A stretch of 64,000 bases of DNA. Source: Elymus sibiricus. Its lineage: Eukaryota > Streptophyta > Magnoliopsida > Poales > Poaceae. The notes beneath the pieces were generated by a model, which searched no databases, was not told the DNA's origin, and worked only from the letters and a program-made list of their open reading frames with translations. This document shows, one piece after another, positions 33,448 to 44,172 of the stretch; position 1 is the first letter of the stretch, and every line of letters starts with the position of its first letter. The DNA is taken from contig CM077665.1 of NCBI GenBank assembly GCA_039707655.1, positions 287,126,205 through 287,190,204 on the forward strand. The letters are read 5' to 3'. A program made the position numbers and the translations under genes.

Positions 33448-33717
33448 GGTGAGAACCTCTTTCACGCACTGGTGGACCTATGAATGCCCGCCGACGTGAC
33501 GAATAATGTCCACCTCGAGGCCATGCTCGCCGCGTAGTGCCTCGCCCAGGAAGAATTCGTTGACCAACACATCCACGTCTACGAGTAAGTCGTCTACATA
33601 GGGCCCTACAAAGACAGTGAGGACGCTCCGACGTTGGCCTTCTTGGACCAACTGGAAGCCTTGGGCGTGTTTGTTGAGAAGCTAGTTGAACTCGTCACAA
33701 AAGCCACTGGTTGTTAG
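33448..33717 (+). pseudogene. Unrecognised broken reading frame
   Basis: A 90-codon plus-strand frame with three internal stops (after LVDL, LAA and HVYE) but protein-like composition: MPADVTNNVHLEAML, LAQEEFVDQHIHVYE, APTLAFLDQLEALGVFVEKLVELV. The leucine/acid pattern suggests helices. I do not recognise the family; it could be host or transposon derived. Upstream bases 33,382-33,447 are GC-rich and may be part of the same coding region. Confidence 0.35.
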
Positions 33718-33921
33718 CCGGGGAGTGGTGGTCCGACGCACTGAGTCGAGGAGGAGGTCGTTGATGTATGCATATTTTTTTTGCCTCATGTAACCACCAC
33801 TGCACCACGATGTCGTGGCCTTAATTCTTATTTTATCGCATTCTCATTTCAGTCGATAAAGACATGTGTGATCCCTTGCTCACATTTGGCGCCAATTACA
33901 TGTATCATAGCAAGTTATTAG

Positions 33922-34142
33922 TACCTCCATTCTGGTTTATTGGCCCCCTTCGGGTTTTGTGCCAAATTTTCACTTTAGATTTAACTAACAATATGGTAAT
34001 GCATGTCACAAAAAATCATTGGAAACTATGTTCAAATACGAATCCGACGATATAATTTTTTGTGACATGCATTAATATTTTATTAGTTAAATCTATGGTC
34101 AAAATTTGGCAGAAAGGGGACAAACAAACAAGGACGCAGGTA
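33922..34142. mobile_element. Stowaway-like MITE (Tc1/mariner type), decayed
   Basis: About 220 bp of imperfect fold-back. The left arm from TACCTCCATTCTGGTTTATT and the right arm (ending GGACGCAGGTA) pair along most of their length, with the inner arm TGCATGTCACAAAAAAT at 33,998-34,014 against ATTTTTTGTGACATGCA near 34,051. The ends resemble the CTCCCTCCGTCC type with TA targets. It has no coding capacity and depends on a mariner transposase in trans. Confidence 0.65.
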
Positions 34143-35216
34143 GTTCTTACCTTATGCATCAACTCTCTCAATACCAAACTATATATATGGGCGGCAGGAT
34201 CAAACCTATAAATTCAAAACTAAGTGTTACATTTCACAAGTTCAAAACTAGAAGCTGGACCATGTACATCACGCCTGTCCCGTTCGCGTCGAATCCCACA
34301 TAGTCGACCCATTACTCAATGCGCATTGGCTAGCTATATCACTAACATGCTGGGACTACATGTGAGCAAACCGAGATGCGCCAAACTGGAAAACTCTCCT
34401 GCTTACCGTGTGTGGGAAAAGCCCTGTCCTAGCATTTTTAAACGTTATTTCTATCTGTCGATCGTGCTAAGGAGCAGAGCAAATCTTACAACTTATAAAA
34501 GTTCAAAAGGAAAAGCCTGTCGTGCTCGCGTCTCACCCCCCACATAGTCGGGAGTACTCCACAGTCAGTCCAACTCGCGTGTTGTCTCGCATTTTCACTG
34601 TCATATGGGGCCACAGTTGAGCAAATCGACTATCGACAAACCCCCACCCCGCCCGCCACGTGTTGGCTGAGTTAGAAGAGAAACGGCGAGCGAGAAGAGC
34701 TAGCTGTAGCACAGACGCCAAGAAATTTGGTGTCAGAAGAAACTCGTGTTCATAGACTAGGAGCACCCCATAGTCGTTTGTACTACCATTATACTACTCC
34801 TGCTACTCTACTGAATTAATCAGTCTATTGTACTAAAATTATAGAGTACTGGTACTCTGGTATGTGCGAAGCACGTAAGTTGTAATTCCAATTGCACGGC
34901 ACAACTTCGTAGGAACAAAACACGGGCAAGATCTTGTTTGAGGTGATTTTTCTCTTTATCTAGTCAATGTATTATGACGTGGGGGGGCACCCCTGAAGCC
35001 ACGTGGCACATCTAGAGGTCTTGTTGCAAGTTTTTTGTGTGGATTGATCACAATATCATGTTGTTGGTTCCAAAAGAATGTGTCTTGTGTGGAGGGCATC
35101 CATGAAGTTATGTGGGGCACAATGACTTCGCTCAGCATCTCCAACAGTCTTTCTATATTACACTCAGTTGCTATTTTCGCAATCTTGGAAAAAAATCTCC
35201 AACGGCCTTTGTATAA
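34143..35216. other. Low-copy-looking sequence, no gene seen
   Basis: No supported frame or transposon end. CCCACATAGTCG-like motifs occur at about 34,298 and 34,541, with a shortened copy near 34,767. A CATCTCCAAC motif near 35,130 and AATCTCCAACGG near 35,195 resemble ends of some plant MITEs, but I could not pair them. This is the host sequence into which element F inserted. Confidence 0.5.
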
Positions 35217-35221
35217 GTGGT

Positions 35222-36755
35222 TGCTACTTGTGAGTTGCATTGGGATTTTCCTCGAAGAGGAAGGGTGAAGCAATATAGTAGCGGATAAGTATTTACCTCA
35301 CTCAAGGTTATCAAACCAATAGGAGAACCACATAAATTCTCGTTGTCGGCACCTACACACACAAAAGCAAACACTTGCACCCAACGTGGGCAAGAGGGTT
35401 GTCAATCCCGTTGAACTCGTTACTGGCAAGGATAAATTATGATAGTCATAGATACATAAAAACAAAAGTAAAAAAAGTAAGTAAATTACAGCAAGGTATT
35501 TTTTAGTTTTTTAGCAATATAATTAAGTAGACCCGGGGGCAATATTTTTCACTACATGCTTCTCTCTCGAATACATAGCATACGGCGGGTAGACAAATTA
35601 ATGTTGGGTAATTGATAGAAAAGCGCAAAGTTATGATGTTATTCATGGCAATGATCATGTATATAGGCATCACATCCATGACAAGTAGAGCGAAACGATT
35701 CTGCATCTACTACTACTACTCCACTTTGAGAGCGCCTCTATGCTTACCTCTTTAAGTATTAAGTTTCATGACAAACAGAGTAATGCTTTAAGAAAGATGA
35801 CATGATGCATAGAAAGTAAAAATAATCAATATTAATAATCCCTGTCGTTTTACCCTTAATGGCAACAATACTAAACGTGTCTTATCCCCACAAGATTAAA
35901 CCCACTACAAAGCGCCTCCCCCACTAAAGATAAATCAATCTAGTTGGCCAAACCAAACAGATAGATGAGAGATAAATACAAAGCTATAACAATCATGCAT
36001 AATAAATTTGAAAAAAGACTCAATTACTTTCAATGAATAATTTGATCATAAAAACACAATTCATTGGATCCCAAGAAACACACTTCAAAAGAAGATTACA
36101 TCAGATGGAACTCCATGAAGACCGAGGAGAACATGGTATTGAAGTTCAAAGAGAGAGAAGAAGTCATCTAGCTACTAGCTATGGACCCATAGTTATGTGA
36201 CGAACTACTCACACGTCATCATGGAGGCAACAAGTTTGATGTAGATGGCCCCCGTGATCGATTCCCCCTCTAGCAAAGTACCGAAAAAGGCCTCCACATG
36301 GGAGCGCAGAAGAACATAGGCTTGTGACGGTGCAAAAAGTGTTTCCGGTGTCTCCCTGGTGGTTTGAGAATATATGTGAAGTTATAGAAGTGGAATTAGG
36401 TCAAACGGAGTTGCGTGGGAGTCACGAGCTCTGGGGGCATGCCCTACACCCAGAACGCGCCGGGTGAGCTCGTGACTCTCCCGTACGTCTTCTGGCCTCC
36501 TCTCGAACCTTCTAGAGTCTCTCTTGGTCCAGAAAAAATCACGGTAAAGTTTCATCATGTTTGGACTTTGTTTGGTATTGATTTTCACAAAAGTCAAAAC
36601 CACGCAAAAACCAGGAACTGACACTGGGCACCGGGTTAATAGGTTAGTCCCAATAAATGATATAAAATAGTATATAATTGCATATAAAGTATCCAAGATT
36701 GATAATATAATAGCATGAAACAATAAAAAATTATAGATACGCTGTAGACGTATCA
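35222..36755 (-). repeat. Element F 3' LTR
   Basis: Starts TGCTACTTGTGAG (decayed TGATAC-type end) and ends GACGTATCA. A polypurine tract (CCTTGGGGATGC on the minus strand) begins at 36,756. A perfect 13-bp palindrome arm GAGTCACGAGCTC at 36,419-36,431 pairs with 36,466-36,478. A TATA-like CTTCTATAAC is at about 36,381-36,390 on the minus strand. Confidence 0.85.
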
Positions 36756-37097
36756 GCATCCCCAAGGTTAATTGCTGCTCGTCCTCGAGTACGTAAATGA
36801 TAAAAACAGAAATTTTGATGTTGAATGCTACCTAGCATGTGTATCATGTAATATCTTTGAGGTATAAATACTAAGAAATGATGAAGTAATTGATATTAAC
36901 ATAATAATATCCATGAATATAAGAACCATAACGAATGTTATCCCACCAAATTTTATTAGCATGGCATGACTCCGTCTTCACCTCATAAGTATAAATCATA
37001 AACACCCTGGTGTTAAACCAGGCAATTGGATCATACTTTGAACGCGTTTCAGCAGTTGAAATTCCATGCAATACATGAGTGTGAGCCATTGATATAT
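36756..37097 (-). other. Element F internal, 3' non-coding piece 1
   Basis: No coding sequence. It aligns by eye with the reverse complement of element H at about 53,830-54,211, including CTCGAGGACGAG next to the polypurine tract. It ends at the Copia insertion; TATAT at 37,093-37,097 is the left target duplication. Confidence 0.7.
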
Positions 37098-38962
37098 TGT
37101 TGGGGAACGTTGCATGGGAAACAAAAAAATTTCCTACGCACACACAAGATGTATCCATGGTGATGAGCATCTACGAGAGGGAGAGTGAATCTACATACCC
37201 TTGTAGATCGCTAAGCGGAAGCGTTAAGAAACGCGGTTGATGTAGTCGAACGTCTCCGCGATCCAAATCGCAAGTCGTCCCTCGATCCGATCACGAACTA
37301 GTGCCGAACGGACGGCACCTCCGCGTTCAACACACGTACGGCTTGATGACGCCTTCACCTCCTCGATCCAGCGAGCGATGGTGAAGTAGTAGATGAGTTC
37401 CGGCAGCACGACGGCGTGGTGATCATGGTGAGGAACAATCTCTGCAGGGCTTCGCCAAGCACTACGGAGATTATGACGGGAGAACTAGAGGGTTAGGGTT
37501 GCCGACACACGGCTTGGGAAATCTTGATGTGTCCCGTGTGTTAGCCCTGCCCCTCTATTTATATGTTGAGCCTTGGGGTCTAAACTTGGAGTAAAAGCCT
37601 CCTCCAGGTCGGTTTTGCCCGCACAAGGTCGGTTTGGCCCGCAGGGAAAGAGTCCAACTCGGATCCCTGCAGTACCGCGCACAAGCGGTAGTACCGCTCA
37701 CGAGCGGTAGTACCGCTTCACACAAGCGGTAGTACCGCTTATGCGGTAGTACCGCTTCACACAAGCGGTAGTACCGCTTACGCGGCAGTACTGCCTTACC
37801 AGCGGTAGTACCACTTAAGGTAGCAGCAAAACTTCCTTTTGCACTTTCCAATACCTCGTGGGCTTTACCCCTTTGGCTCATATAAAGTGTTGCTGCACCC
37901 GAACACTTCGGTAAACATCCGGAACCCCTTCCGGTGAATTCCGGAACCCTTCCGGAGATCAAAACACTATTATCACATATATCAATCTTTACCTCCGGAC
38001 TCTTCCGGAGATCCTCGTCATGTCCGGGATCTTATCCGGGACTCCGAACAACCTTCGGTCACCAACAAAATAACTCAACTATACTAATCGTCACCAAACG
38101 TTAAGTGTGCAGACCCTGCGGGTTCGAGAACTATGTAGACATGACCGAGACACCTCTACGATCAATAACCAATAGCGGGACCTGGATGCCCATATTGGCT
38201 CCTACATATTCTACGAAGATCTTTATCGGTCGAACATCTATGTCAAGGATTCAGTTAATCCCGTATACTATTCCCTTTGTTCTTCGGTATGTTACTTGCC
38301 CGAGATTCGATCGTCGGTATCTCTATACCTAGTTCAATCTCGTTACCGGCAAGTCTCTTTACTCGTTCCGTAATACAAGATCTCGTGGCTAACATTTTAG
38401 TCACATTGCTTGCAAGGCTCATTGTGATGTTGTATTACCGAGTGGGCCCTGAGATACCTCTCCGTCACACGGAGTAACAAATCCCAGTCTTGATCCATGC
38501 CAACCCAACAGACACCCTCGGAGATACCTGTAGAGCACCTTTATAGTCACCCAGTTACGTTGCGACATTTGATACACACAAGGTACTCCTCCGATGTCAG
38601 GGAGTTGCATGATCTCATGGTCATAGGAACAGATACTTGACATGCAGAAAACAATAGCAATAAACTGACACGATCATATGCTACGTTCGTAGTTTGGGTC
38701 TTGTCCATCACATCATTCTCCTAATGATGTGATACCGTTATCAAATGACATCTCATGTCCGTGGCTAGGAAACCTTCACCATCTTTTGATCAACAAGCTA
38801 GTCAACTAGAGGCTTACTAGGGACACAGTGTTGTCTATGTACCCACACATGTATTTGAGTTTCCAATCAATACAATTATAGCATGGATAATAAATGATTA
38901 TCATGAACAAGGAAATATAATAATAACCAATTTATTATTGCCTCTAGGGCATATTTCCAACA
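37098..38962 (-). repeat. Element G 3' LTR
   Basis: An 1865-bp LTR. Contains seven copies of an imperfect palindrome near GCGGTAGTACCGC at 37,680-37,815, and several CTTCCGGA-type repeats at 37,920-38,035. The polypurine tract is at 38,963-38,973. Confidence 0.9.
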
Positions 38963-39012
38963 GTCTCCCACTTGCACTAGAGTCAATAATCTAGTTCACA
39001 TCACTATGTGAT

Positions 39013-42000
39013 TTACATTGTAATGAATCGAACACCCATGCAGTTCTGGTGTTGTTCATGTTTAGCCCTTGGAAGAGGTTTAGTCATCGGATCTGCAACA
39101 TTCAGATCCGTGTGTACTTTGCAAATATTTATGTCGTCCTCCTTGATGTAATCGCGGATGGAATTGAAACGTCGCTTTATGTGTCTGGTCCTCTTGTGAA
39201 ATCTTGGTTCCTTGGCTAGAGCAATGGCACCAGTATTATCACAAAACAGAGTCATTGGGTTAAGCGCACTAGGCACTACTCCAAGATCTGTCATGAACTC
39301 CTTCATCCAGACACCTTCCTTCGCCACACCCCCATTAAGAATAAACACGTATCCGGTTTGCGACTTAGAGTCATCCGGATCAGTGTCAAAGCTTGCATCG
39401 ACATAACCCTTTACGACGAGCTCTTGATCACCTCCATAAATGAGAAACATGTCCTTAGTCCTTTTCAGGTACTTCAGGATATTCTTGACCGCCGTCCAGT
39501 GTTCCATCCCTGGATCACTTTGAAACCTTCCGACCATACTTATGGCAAGGCTGACATCGGGTCTTGTGCACAGCATTGCATACATGATAGAGCCTATAGC
39601 TGAAGCATAGGAGATGACACTCATCTTTTCTCTATCTTCTGCAGTCACTAGGCATTGAGTCTTACTCAACTTCACACCTTGCAATACAGGCAAGAACCCC
39701 TTCTTGGACTGATCCATTTTGAACTTCTTCAAAACTTTGTCAAGGTATGTGCTTTGTGAAAGTCCTATTAAGCGTCTCGATCTATCTCTATAGATCTTGA
39801 TGCCTAATATGAAAGCAGCTTCTCCTAGGTCCTTCATTGAAAAACTCTTGTTCAAATATTCCTTCACGTCTTCCAACATTTCTATATTGTTTCCAATCAG
39901 CAATATGTCATCCACATATAATATTAGAAACGCTATAGAGCTCCCACTCACTTTCTTGTAAGTACAAGCTTCTCCGTAAACTTGTATAAACTCGAACGCT
40001 TTGATCACCTCATCAAAGCGAAGATTCCAACTCCGAGATGCTTGCACCAGTCCATAAATGGATCGCTGGAGTTTGCAAACTTTGTCAGCATTCTCTGGAT
40101 CGACAAAACCTTCTGGTTGCATCATATACAACTCTTCCTTAAGGAAACCGTTAAGGAACGCTGTTTTGACATCCATCTGCCAAATTTCATAATCGAAAAA
40201 GGCAGCTATTGCTAACATGATTCTGACGGACTTAAGCATCGCTATGGGTGAGAAGGTCTCATCGTAGTCAACTCCTTGAACTTGTGAAAAACCCTTTGCC
40301 ACAAGTCGAGCTTTATAGACGGTGACATTATCGTCCGCGTCCGTCTTCCTCTTAAAGATCCATTTGTTCTGAATGGCCTTACGCCCTTCAGGTAATACTT
40401 CCAAAGTCCATACTTTGTTTTCATACATGGATCCCATCTCGGATTTCATGGCCTCTAACCACTTCTCAGAATCCGGGCCCATCATCGCTTCTCCATAGCT
40501 CGTAGGTTCATCGTTGTCTAACAACATGACCTCTAAGACAGGGTTGCCGTACCACTCAGGAGCAGTACGCGTCATTGTCGACCTACGAGGTTCGATAGCA
40601 ACTTGATCCAAAGCTTCATGATCATCATCATCAACTTCCTCTTCAGCTGATGTAGGCTCTACAGAAACATTTTTCTGCGCTGCGCTACTTTCAGGTTGAA
40701 GTAAAGGTTCAACAACCTCATCAAGTTCTATCTTCCTCCCACTCAATTCTTTCGAGAGAAACTCTTTCTCCAGAAATGTTCCGTTTTTAGCGACAAACAC
40801 TTTGCCTTCGGATCTGAGGTAGAAGGTATACCCAACTGTCTCTTTTGGGTATCCTATGAAGACGCATTTCTCCGCTTTGGGTTCCAGCTTTTCAGGCCGA
40901 AGCTTTTTGACATAAGCATCACATCCCCAAACTTTAAGAAACGACAGCTTTGGCTTCTTGCCAAACCAAAGTTCATATGGCGTCGTCTCAACGGATTTCG
41001 AGGGTGCCCTATTTAAAGTGAATGCAGCTGTCTCTAATGCATAACCCCAAAACGATAGTGGCAAATCAGCAAGAGACATCATAGATCGCACCATATCCAA
41101 TAAGGTTCGATTACGACGTTCGGCCACACCATTACGCTGTGGTGTTCCAGGCGGTGTCAGTTGTGAAACAATTCCACATTGTCTTAAGTGACTGCCAAAC
41201 TCATAACTCAAATATTCTCCTCCTCGATCAGATCGTAGGAATTTAATCTTCTTGTTACGATGATTCTCAACTTCACTCTGAAATTGTTTGAACTTTTCAA
41301 ATGTTTCAGACTTGTGTTTCATTAAGTAAATATACCCATATCTACTTAAGTCATCAGTGAAGGTGAGAAAGTAACGATAACCACCGCGCGCCTCAATACT
41401 CATCGGACCGCACACATCAGTATGTATGATTTCCAACAAGTCACTTGCCCGTTCCATTGTTCCAGAGAACGGCGTTTTAGTCATCTTGCCCATGAGGCAT
41501 GGCTCACATGTGTCAAGTGATTCAAAATCAAGTGACTCCAAAAGTCCATCGGCATGGAGCTTCCTCATGCGTTTTACGCCAATATGACCTAAACGGCAGT
41601 GCCACAAGAAAGTGGTATTATCATTATCAATTCTACATCTTTTGGCATCAATGTTATGAGCATGTGTATCATTACTATCGAGATTCAATAAGAATAAACC
41701 CCTCACATTGGGTGCATGACCATAAAAGATATTACTCATGTAAATAGAACAACCATTATTCTCTGATTTAAATGAGTAACCGTCTCGCAATAAACAAGAT
41801 CCAGATATAATGTTCATGCTTAATGCAGGCACCAAATAACATTTATTCAGGTTCATCATTAATCCCGATGGTAATCGAAGAGCGAGCGTGCCGACGGCGA
41901 TCACATCAACCTTGGAACCATTTCCCACGCGCATCGTCACTTCGTCCTTTGCCAGCCTCCGTCTATTCCGCAGTTCCTGTTTTGAGTTGCAAATATGAGC

Positions 42001-42918
42001 AACCGCACCGGTATCAAATACCCAGGCACTACAACGAGAGTTGGTAAGGTACACATCAATAACATGTATATCATATATACCTTGTTTGTTGTTGGCCGCC
42101 TTCTTGTCAGCCAAATACTTGGGGCAGTTCCACTTCCAGTGTCCAGTTCTCTTGCAATGAAAACACACAGTTTCTGGTTTGGGTCCAGCCTTGGGTTTCT
42201 TCACGAGAGGAGCAACTGCTTTGCCACTCTTCTTGGAGTTACTCTTCTTACCCTTGCCATTTGTCTTGAAACTAGTGGTTTTATTGATCATCAACACTTG
42301 ATGCTCCTTCTGAATTTTAGACTCAGCGGCTTTCAGCATCGCAAACAGCTCGGCGACTGACTTGTTCATCCCATGCATGTTATAGTTCAACACGAAGCTC
42401 TTGTAGCCAGGTGGCAATGATTGAAGAACTCTGTCAGTGATAGCCTCTGGCGGAAGGGGCATCCCCAATTCAGCCAGACGGGTGGAGTACCCAGACATTC
42501 TGAGCACGTGATCACTGATAGACCCGTTCTCCTCCATCTTGCAAGCATAGAACTTATCGGAGATCTCATATCTCTCGATCCGGGCATTCTTCTGAAAGAT
42601 AAACTTCAACTCCTGGAACATCTCATATGCTCCATGACGTTCAAAACGTCTTTGAAGTCCCGATTCTAAGCCATACAATATTGCACATTGAACTATTGAG
42701 TAATCTTCAGAATGAGCCTGCCAGGCGTTCACAACGTCTAGAGACTCAACTGGAGCGGGTGGATCACCAAGCGGTGCATCAAGGACATAAGCCTTCTGGG
42801 AAGCCATAAGGATAATCCTTAGATTACGGGCCCAGTCCACAAAATTACTTCCATCATCTTTCAACTTAGCTTTCTCTAGGAATGCATTAAAATTCAGGGG
42901 TGCTACTGCGCGAGCCAT
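39013..42918 (-). CDS. Element G gag-pol polyprotein (Copia), continuous but with an RNase H deletion
   Basis: A 1301-codon frame from ATG 42,918 to a stop at 39,013. Gag about 1-240; CCHC zinc knuckle C252-C255-H260-C265; protease FDTGA at 301-305; pre-integrase LWHCRLGHIG near 438; integrase triad D501 (HTDVCGPM), D564 (LRSDRGGEY) and E600 (GVAE) with D-35-E spacing; RT with D916 (MDVKTAFL) and YVDD at 1001-1004; RNase H with YVDASF (D1174) and CDNTGAIA (D1227). Between GG1198 and AKEGVWMKEF the usual segment with the STxEAEY catalytic glutamate is absent, an in-frame loss of roughly 25-30 residues near 39,320. It would encode reverse transcription and integration, but RNase H is probably dead. 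Confidence 0.93.
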   Translation of the reverse strand: MARAVAPLNFNAFLEKAKLKDDGSNFVDWARNLRIILMASQKAYVLDAPLGDPPAPVESLDVVNAWQAHSEDYSIVQCAILYGLESGLQRRFERHGAYEMFQELKFIFQKNARIERYEISDKFYACKMEENGSISDHVLRMSGYSTRLAELGMPLPPEAITDRVLQSLPPGYKSFVLNYNMHGMNKSVAELFAMLKAAESKIQKEHQVLMINKTTSFKTNGKGKKSNSKKSGKAVAPLVKKPKAGPKPETVCFHCKRTGHWKWNCPKYLADKKAANNKQGIYDIHVIDVYLTNSRCSAWVFDTGAVAHICNSKQELRNRRRLAKDEVTMRVGNGSKVDVIAVGTLALRLPSGLMMNLNKCYLVPALSMNIISGSCLLRDGYSFKSENNGCSIYMSNIFYGHAPNVRGLFLLNLDSNDTHAHNIDAKRCRIDNDNTTFLWHCRLGHIGVKRMRKLHADGLLESLDFESLDTCEPCLMGKMTKTPFSGTMERASDLLEIIHTDVCGPMSIEARGGYRYFLTFTDDLSRYGYIYLMKHKSETFEKFKQFQSEVENHRNKKIKFLRSDRGGEYLSYEFGSHLRQCGIVSQLTPPGTPQRNGVAERRNRTLLDMVRSMMSLADLPLSFWGYALETAAFTLNRAPSKSVETTPYELWFGKKPKLSFLKVWGCDAYVKKLRPEKLEPKAEKCVFIGYPKETVGYTFYLRSEGKVFVAKNGTFLEKEFLSKELSGRKIELDEVVEPLLQPESSAAQKNVSVEPTSAEEEVDDDDHEALDQVAIEPRRSTMTRTAPEWYGNPVLEVMLLDNDEPTSYGEAMMGPDSEKWLEAMKSEMGSMYENKVWTLEVLPEGRKAIQNKWIFKRKTDADDNVTVYKARLVAKGFSQVQGVDYDETFSPIAMLKSVRIMLAIAAFFDYEIWQMDVKTAFLNGFLKEELYMMQPEGFVDPENADKVCKLQRSIYGLVQASRSWNLRFDEVIKAFEFIQVYGEACTYKKVSGSSIAFLILYVDDILLIGNNIEMLEDVKEYLNKSFSMKDLGEAAFILGIKIYRDRSRRLIGLSQSTYLDKVLKKFKMDQSKKGFLPVLQGVKLSKTQCLVTAEDREKMSVISYASAIGSIMYAMLCTRPDVSLAISMVGRFQSDPGMEHWTAVKNILKYLKRTKDMFLIYGGDQELVVKGYVDASFDTDPDDSKSQTGYVFILNGGVAKEGVWMKEFMTDLGVVPSALNPMTLFCDNTGAIALAKEPRFHKRTRHIKRRFNSIRDYIKEDDINICKVHTDLNVADPMTKPLPRAKHEQHQNCMGVRFITM

Positions 42919-44155
42919 GATCTACAACATAAATATAGCAAAGACAACTTAGACTATTGTTCTAGATAATGAGTTTAGTTAATCATATTACTTAAAAACT
43001 CCCACTCAAATTGACATCCCTCCGGTCATTCGAGTGTAACATGATCCAAATCCACCAACTCAAGTCCGATCATCACGTGAGTTGAGGTGGTTTCCATGGT
43101 GAACATCTTCATGTTGATCATATCTACTATATGACTCATGTTCGACCTTTCGGTCTCTTGTGTTCCAAGGCCATGTCTGTACATGCTAGGCTCTTCAAGT
43201 TTAACCCGAGTGTTCCGCACGTGCAACATGGCTTACACCCGTTGTATGTGAACGTAGAGTCTATCACACCCGATCATCACGGCGTGTCTCGAAACGACGA
43301 ACTTTTGTAACGGTGCACACTCGGGGAGAACACAATTTTATCTTGAAATTTAAGTGAGGGATCACCTTATAATGCTACCGTCGTCCTAAGCAAAATAAGA
43401 TGCATAAAAGGATTAACATCACATGCAAATCATAAGTGACATGATATGGCCATGAACTTCTGCTTTTGATCTCCATCTCCAAAGCACCGGCATGATCTCC
43501 ATCGTCACCGGCATGACACCATGATCTCCATCATCTTGATCTCCATCAACGTGTCGCCATGAGGTTGTCGCGCCGACTGTTGCTTCCACGACTATTGCTA
43601 ACTCATAGCGATAAAGTAAAGCAAAACGGCGAAAATAATTAAAGACAACTCTATGGCTCCTGCCAGTTGCCGTACTCATCGACATGCAAGTCGTGATATT
43701 CTATACAACACATGATCATCTCATAGATCACATATATCTCATCATGTAATTGACCATATCACATCACAACATACCCTGCAAAAACAAGTTAGACGTCCTC
43801 TAATTGTTGTTGCAAATTTTACGTGGCTGCTACGGGTTTGCAAGAACCGATCTTACCTACGCAAAACCACAACGTGGTGTAGTGATTGCTTTTTGATCTT
43901 CTAAAAGAACCCTCTTCATTGAAATCGATTCAACTAAAGTGAGAGAGACAGACACCCGCTAGCCATCTTTATGCAACAAAGTTACATGTTAGTTGAAGGA
44001 ACCTGTCTCGCGTAAGCGTACGCGTAATGTCGGTCCGGACCGCTTCATCTCACAATACCGCCGAATCAAGTATCAACTAGTAACGGCAAGCAATATGTAT
44101 ACACCCACGCCCACAACTCGTTTGTGTTCTACTCGAGATCTCATCTACGCATAAA
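42919..44155 (-). other. Element G untranslated leader
   Basis: About 1.24 kb between primer site and gag start, no supported frame. Long leaders with packaging and dimerisation signals are known for BARE-type elements; I can see CATGATCTCCAT-type repeats at 43,470-43,560 but no confirmed signal. Confidence 0.6.
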
Positions 44156-44171
44156 CCTGGCTCTGATACCA
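44156..44171 (-). other. Element G primer-binding site (initiator tRNA-Met)
   Basis: The minus strand reads TGGTATCAGAGCCAGG, the standard complement of initiator tRNA-Met, one base from the LTR at 44,173. Confidence 0.9.
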
Positions 44172-44172
44172 C

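Noticed and set aside
34950..35216. Pair of MITE ends around CATCTCCAAC motifs
   Set aside because: No matching inverted partner or target duplication was found on either side.
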